Shown piece after piece: positions 12,926 to 22,736 of a DNA stretch of 64,000 bases. Every line of letters starts with the position of its first letter. Within the stretch, counting starts at the first letter, position 1. The stretch comes from Chlorokybus atmophyticus. Lineage: Eukaryota; Streptophyta; Chlorokybophyceae; Chlorokybales; Chlorokybaceae. A program made the position numbers and the translations under genes. Location of the stretch: assembly GCA_009103225.1 (NCBI GenBank), contig RHPI01003762.1, positions 60,612 to 124,611 of the forward strand, written 5' to 3'. The notes below the pieces were generated by a model. The model was given only the letters and a program-made list of their open reading frames with translations. It was not told the DNA's origin and did not search any database.

Positions 12926-14013
12926 CTGTTGGGATGGGGTGTTGCGTATATGTTGTGTGTTTTGGGTGCAAGCATCGGTTGTGGTTGTTTCGCTTGGCTG
13001 TTGGGTCGCGTGTGCAATATGAACCGACGTGTGGCGTGGTGATTTTGTCGAACATTAGTCTTGTGTTGCGCACGTTTCTAAAGCAGACAGCCCAAGCGAT
13101 GCATCCTATAGCGGCATTGTGGTGGCCCGCAAGGCCATTGCAGAAGTGCACACCCAGACTATGCTGGCTTAGATAACTACTGGTCCATTACATGCGCAGC
13201 TGCATCTGCACTGGTGCGCAACATACAACTTTACATGGGTGTGTACAGCGTGTCTCGCTCACCATCACTCACACACATGCGCCCGCGTGGGCAGGTATCA
13301 CCTTTGGCATGTTTGTTGTATGACCAACGGGCCTGGCTGAGGGTAGTTGTAGTGTAGAAGCTACTAGCCCGGTGGTTTGAATTGCATGTGGTAAGCTAGA
13401 AGTGTGATGCGGTGCATGTCACTTGCTTGTTGTGAGCACACCATGCATGCCGGCACAGCATACGCCATTTGTACACGTGCCGCGTACATACATTGCCCTC
13501 CGCATTCTTGCATACACCTTGCACCGCTCGGCCCACACACATGATGCCTGCATGCATGACTAACAGGGGGGCGGTAGGAGTACGGTAGAGTGTAGGGTAG
13601 AGTTAGCCCAGTGGTCATGTGTGCAGCATTGAGTTGCGTATGGCTAGCTGCAAGTGATGCATGGCTTCGAAATGCATGCTGATAACAGCCTCGCGCTTAT
13701 CCTGTACACACTTGATCACATCCCCGTTGCATCTTGTGTACACACTGCACATTACACACATGGCCGCCCAGCCACGCAGTGCTCGATGTCGCCTCCACCG
13801 CCAACCGGTTTGTGTTGGTTGAGTCATGCAATATGCACGGACGTCAGTCATGCACAGTCAAATCAGACAGCACGCAACAATCAGCAAACAGCTGTAGGCT
13901 GGAATGAAGCATTACATGCCCTGGAAGTTGGTGCTGCATGTTATTGGTTGCATAGTCTACTAAGCCGTCATCAGATCTGCTCAAAAACAGGACCAATAGC
14001 AACCAAATGTTTC
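12926..14013. other. Convergent intergenic region, VPS8 / PDI 3' ends
   Basis: No supported gene. It holds the 3' flanks of VPS8 and of the PDI gene plus members of a dispersed repeat: a block at 13234-13259 that recurs at 40575-40600, and two reversed copies of a CCACCGGGCTA-like motif near 13365 and 13590. Short open frames here have no recognisable features. Confidence 0.6.
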
Positions 14014-16688
14014 TCAGTCTTCACCCATGAGGTCAGCTAAATCAAACTCATCGGCTTCAATGATCTCTCCGTCTTTGCCGTCCCACGGCGCGTGCTGCGC
14101 GAGGTCCGGCACTTGCCTGGAGCTCATCGGGATGAGCCGGACATTCTCTGACAAGAAGTCTCTGCATTGCAATACAACATGATGAGTTCATGCTCGCATG
14201 CATGCATGTATGCGCGCACGCGCATATCACGTATGCCACAATGCGCTTACTTGATGGCCGAAGCTGTGAAGGGCACCTTTGCGGGGGCGTAAGCGAGTGC
14301 ACTTGGCTTGACAGCCACAATGGCCTGTAAAGGCGTTATGGTAGCAGTAAGAGTTTGTCAACAGAGTTAGCAGCTTAACACAAGGCGTGTACTCTGTGCG
14401 TGGGTAGTGCATACACAACACGTGTGCGTACCGGATAGCCGTAGCCGCCAACACCAACCGCCTCTTCCAGCTGAAGCTGCTGCCCGCCCTCGACCCAGAA
14501 ATAGCTGCACAATAACACAACAGAGACATGCATATACTTTAACTAATATATAATACAAACGCAGTTTAGTGCACGCATGTGAACTCTTACGCGCGCACAA
14601 ATGCCTGCGCATGACACGTAAAACCACACACTTGCACCCACACCCACACCCACGCCCACGCCCACGCCCACGACCACGCCCACGCCCACGCCCACGCACG
14701 TACACTGTCCCACTCACTTGTACGCCCTGCCCTTCAACTTGTCCGCCACACTCTTCAGTACTTCCACATGGTCGTTTCGTCCTTTGGCGCCCGTGTCGAG
14801 GATGTGCGGCAGGAAGGCGATCACGCAAGACGAGGGACACACTTCTTCGAGAGGTTTGTCGCCGGTGAGCTCGACCACCGGCTTGGGCTTGATGAACGAC
14901 TCCAGCTGGCGCTCGGCGAAGGTTATGATGGCGGATGCTGTGCGCGCTTCATTGTAGTCCTCGGGACGACGCTTGTCGACTCCGAACAGTTTGATTGTGG
15001 GGAAACCCTGCAGAAAGCCAGAAGACGCGCACGCATGTGTATATTGTGCCAGCACGCGCACGCATGCGAATGCATGTGCGTATGCGTGCACCTATACACA
15101 GAGTCTGCATGCGCATACACATGCTCATGCACAACACCTTGTGCATGTATAAAGAGACGAAGCGGCGTTCTATGCTGCATATGCCAAGACAACAAACATG
15201 CACATAGTTTCCTGGGATGCACTTGCGCTCACCTGGACACCGTACTTGCGTGCCAAGTCCACCTCAACATCGCAGTCCACGGCCCCGAGCTTGACCTTGC
15301 CTTTGAGCTTCTTCGCGGCTTTCGCCCACTCTGGAGCCAGCTTCTTGCAGTGGCCACACCTGAGACCCAACACCAGCAACGGGGGCTTACTTGTTTGTCT
15401 CCCGGGCATGCACATGCGCGTGCTCGTGCTCGTGCAAGTGCGCACGCGTGCATCTATGCTTGACATGCACGTGCGTGCGTGCGCATGCGCTTGTGTGTGT
15501 GGGTGCGTGCAGAGCATGCTTGTGTGCGTGCGCACGTGTGCGAGCATGTGCATGTGCTCATGTGGTTGCACGCGCGCGTGCCTGCATGCACACGTATGCA
15601 CACACATACCACGGCGCGAAGAACTCCACGAGCCACAGATCGTCGCTCTGCACCACCAAGCTCTCAAAGTTCCCTCCGTCAAGCTTCACCACCGCCTCAT
15701 CACCCCCACCCCCATCACCCCCACCCCCACTCTCCCCACTACTTTTACCCTTCTTCCCACTCAGCCTCTGATTGACGAGCTTCTGCGCCGTCTGAATCGC
15801 GAAATCCGTGATGGCTTTGGCGGTGCGCTGGCCGGTGTAGTCGGAGGCTTTGCCGTTGGTGAAGACTTTGATGGTGGGGAAACCCTGGATGGAGTAGTCG
15901 GAGGAGAGGGACTTGTGGGCGTCGGCGTCCAGTGCAGCTACTGTTACTATGCCCTGATGTGTTGGGTTGTTGTGTCAATGGTGGCAACATCGGGCAGACT
16001 GGGCATGCATAGATGACATGTTGACACGATGCACGCATGACATGCGAACCAACATGACGAGCATGTGTCATTGTGATGTTGGGATGCACTGCAGTGGGTT
16101 GGATGGATGAGAGTATTCATCTCACCCTCAGTGCTTTGGCTGCCTTTTCCCACTCGGGAACGAGGTTCTTACAGTGGCCTGTTTCACAAAGTTGTTGTGC
16201 AGGTGGAGTGGATGCGATGGTGTGCGGAGACATATACGAGGATGACAAAAGCAATGCCACTATACAACAACAACAACAACATAACATACCGCACCACGGT
16301 GCGTAGAACTCCACCAACACCACCTGGTCCGCCTGAACAACCTGTCACACAGATTGCCACACAATCACACAGCCTGCCACACACACGCACATGCACAGAA
16401 TGTGGCAGAGAAGAGCTGATTTCTCCATAGCAGCGAGTCTACTGAACAGCGTGAGTGAGCTTGAGCTTGATCTTGAGCGTGTTCTTTGTCGAGCTTGCTT
16501 GCTTGCTTTTCTTACATGATTGACTTCTTCTGCTTTGACACAGCACACACCTTTGACTTGAAGCTTTGTGGCGTGAGCTGCACCACGTCCGAGGCCGGGC
16601 TGTACAGGGCGGCGGCGCCTCCCAGCCAGCTGACAGCAGCCAGCAGCAGGCAGCAGACGAGCCGCAGCTGCCTGCTGGAAGACACCAT
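14014..16688 (-). CDS. Protein disulfide isomerase, P5 / PDIA6 type
   Basis: Oxidoreductase of the ER lumen that forms and rearranges disulfides in secretory proteins. Nine phase-consistent exons: 16551-16688, 16290-16341, 16126-16178, 15610-15953, 15233-15359, 14718-15007, 14432-14504, 14251-14324 and 14014-14161; 432 residues, close to the roughly 440 of PDIA6. The N-terminus is a signal peptide ([15 protein letters not shown]). Two thioredoxin domains carry APWCGHCKNL and APWCGHCKKL active sites, each split by an intron next to the CGHC motif. A Ser/Gly-rich linker separates them. The C-terminal P5 domain ends with APWDGKDGE and an acidic tail. The last residues are LMGED, not a KDEL-type signal. 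The ATG at 16688 was chosen because it directly precedes the signal peptide; an in-frame upstream extension is Gly-rich and lacks family support. Confidence 0.93.
14641..14700 (-). repeat. CCCACG hexamer repeat (G-rich on the sense strand of PDI)
   Basis: About nine degenerate CCCACG/CCCACA units in the intron between exons 14718-15007 and 14432-14504. On the minus strand, which is the transcribed sense strand here, this reads as many GGG tracts separated by CGT, which fits the pattern for G-quadruplex formation. Confidence 0.6.
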
Positions 16689-17278
16689 GTTAGACAGCAC
16701 TCTCCTGACCACAGTGACAGCGAAGACACCGCCGCCGCCTCCGCCCACAGTGCCGCCTCCTGCTTGCTGCGTCAACAACCTTCGACTGGCCTGGCTGACT
16801 ACGGCGACCTGCTTAAGGAGGGCGGCAGGCGCCGGAGGCTGAGCCAGGCCAGGCTTGTAGGCTACCAGGTGAGGCTAGCAGGGTAGCCTAGCCTGGGCTG
16901 ATGGCGCTGGCGTTGGTGGTCAGGCCAACAGCTGCTGCTGCTGCTGCTGCTGGAAGGTAACATGCATAGAAAGTGACGATCAAGCTGCTGTTTATTGCTG
17001 TTTTGCGTTTCGCTTTTGAGTCAACCCTGCTCCAAAGTACAACTTGAGTAACTTTCTCTCTGATGTCATGCTCGATGGAAGCTCACAGCGCATGTAAGCA
17101 CAGACATGCACTCCGTTGTTCCCCCCTGTGCAAGCAGGACGCAATGCAAGGTTGTGAACACATTAGCACTGCTTTAGGCCTAGCACACACGCCAGCTTAC
17201 GACCAGACACACAAACATGCGCGCACTCATTCACACGCTCGCGCACACATGCGCACGCGCGCACACGCGCGCTTACGC
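16689..17278. other. Divergent intergenic region, PDI / Nudix
   Basis: The 5' flank of PDI (minus) and of the Nudix gene (plus). A GCT triplet run lies near 16931-16950 and TG/CG alternation near 17215-17280. An open plus-strand frame across 16566-16886 overlaps the PDI first exon and looks like its shadow. No separate gene is supported. Confidence 0.4.
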
Positions 17279-19297
17279 ATGCACGTTGCTACCAGCTTGT
17301 CATCGATAACTCCTTTATATCAGGCTTCTGCTACGCGAGCAAGGCAGCAAGCTCCGTGTCACTTACCGCCACCCACCCCATCATATCACTTCTTCTCCTT
17401 CACTCGCGTGCAAAGCCACACTGCACACTTCTTCTTCTTCTTCTTCTCCATCATCAACAACATCAAACAACAAAGCCAGTGCTGAGGAGGAGACTGCCTC
17501 GCTTGAGGGGTACTTCCAGCGCCTGAGGGAGCTGTCCAACTGGGTGAGTGTGTGGTGAGTATGTGCGACACGCGCATGTGAATGGTGTGCGCACGTGGTG
17601 GCTGATCTATGGACATGGGGCAGGGCCTCGCGCCACGCAGACACGAGGTGGAACAGTTTGTTGTGGAGGACGATGTCGTGGGATACCTGTCGACCAGGTT
17701 GGTGTGGACGCATGGATGCATTCCTGTATAAATGCGTTGGGTGTGTACATAGTGCATAGAAAGACACAGGCACGCGCACACATGCGTTGGATGTTCGTGT
17801 GTGTGCGATAGTGTCAGCGTATGCGCGCACGAGCGAGTGTGTGTTTCCGCCTGCGTGTGCATGTCACCACACATACTCCACAATCTCTACGCAACACCCA
17901 ACATTGTTCCCGCAGCTTTGCCAGCACTCTCACATCCACCTACCCGGACGTCTTCACGCACGGCAACCCGAGGAGCGAGTCCACAAGCAGCCACAAGACC
18001 TTGTATTTAGTTGATGAGTTGAACAAAGCGTCCGTCTCGGACCGCACGCGAGAGGTCGGGCGCGTGTTAGGCGAGTTGGGGCAGAACGGCGCGATAAAGG
18101 GGTGGCGAAATGAGGCAAGAGATAGGTTGTTTTGTGGGGTTGTTCAGGTGATGAGATGTTGGTTGGTTATGAAGGTTGGTGTTATTATTTTGTGTTATGA
18201 CAGCTCTTCCCGGTGGTAAGAGATAACTATGGGGACCCGCCCGTGTTGCTGATTGAGCGTGCTGCAGCACCGTATTTCGGCATCAAGGTGGGTGTACTTT
18301 AGCTTCTCTGGTAGTGAATACCAGAAGTGGTCACTGCCGGCTTGACATGTAATAGCCCCTGTATGTATGTAAAATACCTCCAATAACATGTGCTATCCAC
18401 TTGTGCTGTGCAGGCGTATGGCGTGCATGTCAACGCTTATGTCCGTTTGCCCGGCGGGGATATCGAGTTGTGGGTTGCGCGACGCAGCGCGACAAAGCAG
18501 ACTTGGCCCTCGAAGTTGGACCACCTTGTCGCTGGAGGCCAGCCGTATGGGATCAGTTGCAGGTGGGATAGCTCTGTGTGTGCAGGCGCGTGCGCGTATG
18601 TGTGCATACACGTGCATGCGCGCGTGCATATGCGTGTGTGCGTGCGCGCGCGTATGCATGCGTGTGTTGAGTGGCATATGTTGCAGAGACAATGTGATCA
18701 AGGAGGCTCAAGAGGAGGCCAATGTGCCGTATGAGGTGGCCGCCAATGCCAAAGCCGCAGGCGCAGTATGTGGTAGCATAGGCAACCACTGTTACTGAAA
18801 CTATATTATATGTTCTTTCTGTTGACATTCCAGGCGTTTTTGCCGGCGTGAAGAGGCCTAATGACCAAGTTGGGCCGTGCTATCTTGTTTCAGGTGAGCT
18901 ACTGGAGCTTTTTGGGAGAGGATGGCATGAAGCGTGATGTCCTATACGTGTACGATATGGAGGTGCCGTTTGACTGGCAGCCAAGCAACAACGACGGAGA
19001 GGTATGTTAACAGTGTGGTGCTTGATTGTGAGTTTTGACTGAGGCTATGTCATCACTGTTGGTCAACATGCACAAACGCGTGCGCACGTTCAGGTGGCGG
19101 ACTTCATGCGATGGCCGCTGAGCAAAGTGGCGCGGGTCGTGCGTGAGACGTCCGAGTACAAGCCCAACTGCGCGCTGGTCATCATCGACTTCCTCATACG
19201 CCACGGCTTCATCGTGCCGGACCAGAAGGGCTACATGCAGTTGCTTGGCAGCATGCGAACGGACTTGGATGCCGGCAGTACGCACTTCCCTGCGTGA
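17279..19297 (+). CDS. Nudix hydrolase with DUF4743 (NUDT20/24-like)
   Basis: Related to plant NUDT20/24 and fungal thiamine-pyrophosphokinase-like Nudix proteins, which hydrolyse nucleoside-diphosphate derivatives; the exact substrate is unknown. Clear exons: to 17543, 17624-17697, 17916-18114 (or to 18147), 18204-18287, 18414-18562, 18687-18765, 18894-19001 and 19094-19297. The DUF4743 part contains EQFVVEDDVVGYL and RAAAPYFGIK. The Nudix part contains YGVHVNAYVRLPGG, KLDHLVAGGQPYGIS, then the Nudix box residues NVIKEAQEEANVP (REx2EE core as KEAQEE), and ends with CALVIIDFLIRHGFI. The start is uncertain: the first exon has Ser/Thr-rich sequence resembling a transit peptide, and the ATG at 17279 is not in the same frame as SAEEETASL without an extra splice. 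One intron may use a GC donor. Confidence 0.85.
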
Positions 19298-20043
19298 GCC
19301 AATACCCTTCACATGTCTTGCAGTTGTGATTGCATAAGGATGTATGTAGCTGTGTTCGTTGTTGCAGTGTATACTTTTTGTAAACGGCATTGCAACAGCT
19401 GCAATGGTGGCCAATGTCGGATAACTGAGTAAAAAGCACCTTCGATTGCTAGTGGGCATTCAGCGGTTTTGGCAAGCACAATAGCCGTGTGCACAGGTGG
19501 TGTGCACATACAATGCGAAACGGCACATGCATGGTGGCATGCACAGTCAGCAGCATGCAGAGTGACATAGCGCATACCAACAACACCATTGTCAGGTTGA
19601 CCATCGGGTTCAATCACTACTTCACACGCTGCACTATCCTCACCACCCCGTTAGCCAGGTAAGCATGCACATGCATATGTGGTCACCTGCACAACGGCCG
19701 TTGGTTAGCGGCCCAGTCTTAGCCGAGGCAGCAGCAGCAGCAGCAGACCCAACGGACTCCCCCTCCTCCTCCGCCCACATGACCACCTCCACCCACAACT
19801 GCGTCCTACACCCTGCTGTGGCTGCGTCGTTAGGGTTTGCGCCTATTAGCGCGCAGCATGCATACGCACAGCACGTCGCACTCCCTTTTCGCGGTGCTGT
19901 GTACTCCACCGTGATGACACGGGCAGACCTTGCTGCTCCCCATGTACTGCAATTCGCCGTAGTAGTCCTGCTCAGGTGCTCCTTGCACGAAGTGAGGGCG
20001 AGGCTGTCGATGCCGGCCGAGCACTGCCTGCATGCATGGCCAG

Positions 20044-20071
20044 CTGCACTATGCGTTGACGCATAGTGCAG
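20044..20071. repeat. Perfect 13-bp inverted repeat
   Basis: CTGCACTATGCGT at 20044-20056 and its exact reverse complement at 20059-20071, with a 2-base centre. As DNA it is a near-palindrome that could form a cruciform. It lies downstream of both converging genes. Confidence 0.7.
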
Positions 20072-20180
20072 ACCAGTCAGCTGGCTGCTGCTTGGCAACA
20101 TGAGGTATGCAGTACAAGGCCGCACTCTGTCATGCATTGGAAAGGTGAAAGCTAGACACAATGTCTTGGCCTTGCCATTG

Positions 20181-20233
20181 GTACACTCCACCGCCAGCAC
20201 TTTGTATGAAGTGCTGGCGGCTGTTGAGTGTAC
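20181..20233. repeat. Two-step hairpin between converging genes
   Basis: The outer stem GTACACTC (20181-20188) pairs with 20226-20233. The inner stem CCGCCAGCACTT (20191-20202) pairs with 20209-20220. The loop is 6 bases, with an asymmetric internal loop of 2 and 5 bases. Possible structured 3' RNA or small-RNA precursor. Confidence 0.6.
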
Positions 20234-20405
20234 GAAGCGACATTGCGCGCAATTGAAAACTCGATACACAATGCATCCAATTGAAGCTGTTTGCAGTGCA
20301 AGATTGAGGAGTGCATATGTAATCGTAGTTAGTGCCAATGGTGATGGATGTACGCCCCAAGCACAACTCACGCCCAGAATCAAGCCCCATGCACACTGAT
20401 TCGTA

Positions 20406-22507
20406 TCAATGGCGCAAAGCGACCCACACTATCACAGCTGTCCCGCATATGCACGCTGCATACGTAATGACAGACACGGCAAACGCGTGAGAGGGTGAAC
20501 CCATCGGCACAGGCCACTGCACCGTCCTATCATGAGCACTGGCTGCGACTCCTGCAGATGCCACAACCCAAGTTGTTTGTGCATCCTTCCCTTTCCGGCA
20601 ACTCAGCAGCACGTGTGGTAGTGGGATGTGCACGATTGAGTGCTTGTGGGTGCTGTTTGCCAATGGCGCCTATAGGACGATATGTGTGAGCTTGGCAATA
20701 CATCATTGTAATCAATAACTGTGTTCACAACTTATTGGCAACATGTGTGGCAACCAAGCTTCCCTTTATTTCTTACCGCGTAGCGTGCATGCAGTGGTAT
20801 CGACAGGTTGAAAGCAACGTGCGCTCCACCCTTGTATTCGCCCATGTCCAGATGGGTCACCATGATGGACTGCTCGCAGAATGGCGCCGGCTGCTCCATA
20901 TCAACATTACCAAAGACTTTTATAGGAGGTCCCGCTGTGAGAGCCAATGTTTAGGAAACATGACCAAGTGTTTTGAAAGAATGCAAACAGCAATCAGAGA
21001 GACATGGTCGTGTGTAAGTAACAATATGGCAACTTGTGTCCAGGCCTCACCTCCCACCTGTGCATGGCCATCCAGCTCATACTGGTTGGGGTACATGCCA
21101 ATGGGGAGCACATCGACAACCGCCACATTGACTTCGTTGCATGCAAGCGTGCTTCCAGCCAGTACTACTTCCGTGACCAATGTGCGATGGTACCCGGTGC
21201 CGGCCAGCTTGCGTGTGAAAGAGGACGCATACAGCTGCAATTTGGACATGCGGCCTGCTTTGCCATAATACACCTCGTCAACTCCAACTGCAACCCCCTC
21301 AATCCTGACATGCTTGTACATCTGCACACCAATCTGCAAGCCTCGTTCACAGTACAATGAAGTCCCACTGATGTTGTCTTTTGCTCTTACCAAGTTAAAG
21401 AAATCGGGTGGCCACGCGTCATGTCCCCAATGATGCTGTCTCAATCGGCTCAGGAGCGGGACGTTGTCATCCATGCACGTGTGCTCATCATGATGGGCAA
21501 GTAAGTAGGGGACGCTTACAACTAAATCGGGCTCGCTGTGCCATATGCCCACGCTGCTGATACAGCCAGCAGTTTCTGGCAAAGCAGCAAGTAGATAATC
21601 TGGCAGGGGACATGCCAGCTTGACCATTGTGCTGAGCGCCGGCTGCTGAGCGGAAGCAACTGAGGCATCCTGTTGGCAGTCTAAAAGAGGGATGCCGAAG
21701 ACGCGGAGAACATAATCGCACAATGCATGCAGCCACGTGTCGACCGGGCTCGTGTAATGCACGATGAGCCTCACGCCAGCTGGCCTGAGCGCATCGTCCT
21801 GATGCAACGCTGCGTTTCAGCAAAAAAGCTCAGAGTTGTGCCCTTCACACGTTGTGCATGCGTCAGTTGTCAACGCAATATGCCATTGGACCAAGACCGT
21901 GACTGCCTGGCAGTAAGAGTAAGCAGCACAAGTTTTGCAACAATGTGCCTGATGCTGTGCAATTGGCTTGAAGCCAAGCCCGCAGTCTGATGCACTTCTG
22001 AATGAACACACTGCAGCTCATACGATTCGTGTGTATGCCATATGTGCGTGCCAAACAACAGTACCATTAATTACTTCTCGAGAGCCGTTACCTCTTCAGA
22101 GTCGTTTATGCATGGAATTGGTTTGTGATTACAATGCAGCACTCTGCCACAATATGACGTGCAGCACTTACAGGCGAGGAGGTGGTGGTGTCGCGCATGT
22201 CCAGGCGAGCAACGCCGTCCGGCAGGCTCCATGCGCCGGCGGCGTCATCAAAATCATTGGTGTTAGACCAGCTTCCAGAGAATTTTAGCATGCGTGGCAG
22301 CGGCGATACTGCTTCAACAACCTCCAGCTGGCTCAAGCTCAGGCTGTTCCCCTGCCAGAGAGTAGACCAGCTGCCATCGCCGCCGCCGACGCTGAGGGAA
22401 AATGCCGCACCTTCGCCGCCAGCGCAAGCGCAAACAAACACACGCGCAGAGAGAAAGATAAGCAGACTCATCCAACAGCAGACCAGGGGCACCATGCCCC
22501 CGGCCAT
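20406..22507 (-). CDS. PIG-X-like subunit of GPI mannosyltransferase I
   Basis: PIG-X (Pbn1 in yeast) stabilises PIG-M, which adds the first mannose to the GPI-anchor precursor in the ER lumen. Four phase-consistent exons: 22172-22507, 21051-21798, 20777-20934 and 20406-20669; 501 residues, longer than most PIG-X proteins because of an unrecognised N-terminal half. The N-terminus is a signal peptide (PLVCCWMSLLIFLSARVF). The PIG-X domain follows TRKLAGTGYHRTL, LPIGMYPNQYELD, KVFGNVDMEQP and LSIPLHARYA, then IPLPHVLLSC and VQWPVP. A single C-terminal membrane segment (SVITYAACICGTAVIVWVAL) matches the plant PIG-X layout. The domain order is clear; the extra N-terminal part (residues about 110-300) may be lineage-specific. 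An alternative in-frame start lies at 22579. It shares a short divergent promoter with the BRCA1-like gene. Confidence 0.87.
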
Positions 22508-22736
22508 GCCGACGACGACAACACCACCACCACCGCCGCTGCCACCGCCAAACCCTAATTGCTTTCTTCCCGTTTGCAACGCTTTCCCGCCTTTCGGTTT
22601 GAATCACTCATATGACTTGTGTTTGAACCCAAAGCAGTGATTTGGCGGTATTTCTGTTCAGTTACTTGGCGCCATTGTTGTTGTGGGAGGCGGCGGCAAC
22701 AGGGTCGGCGGGGGCGGTGGGTGTGTGGGTTACGAC
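22508..22736. promoter_or_regulatory. Compact divergent promoter, PIG-X / BRCA1-like, with E2F-like sites and telo-box
   Basis: Only 229 bases separate the two start codons. TTTGGCGG at 22641-22648 matches the E2F consensus TTTSSCGS. TTGGCGCC at 22666-22673 is a second E2F-like site. AAACCCTAA at 22550-22558 is a plant telo-box. E2F control of BRCA1 and BARD1 is established in animals and plants, and telo-boxes are frequent in plant growth-related promoters. Function here is inferred. Confidence 0.5.

Larger units (their letters stand above)
19298..20405. other. Convergent intergenic region, Nudix / PIG-X
   Basis: No supported gene. A 247-codon minus-strand frame (19640-20383) is open but Ala/Cys/Thr-rich without domains. 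The region contains two hairpins (20044-20071 and 20181-20233), a GCA triplet run (19727-19745) and a TTAGGGTTT telo-box-like nonamer at 19830. Confidence 0.45.

Noticed and set aside
16566-16886. A plus-strand frame with a Gln-rich start overlapping the PDI first exon
   Set aside because: It is antisense to the PDI signal-peptide exon and shares no family pattern. Treated as a shadow.
19830-19838. TTAGGGTTT as a telomere remnant
   Set aside because: A single nonamer without tandem repeats. At most a stray telo-box.
19640-20383. A 247-codon open frame on the minus strand between Nudix and PIG-X
   Set aside because: Cys/Ala/Thr-rich with no domain, membrane or repeat logic. It spans two hairpins and a triplet repeat, so it is probably open by chance.
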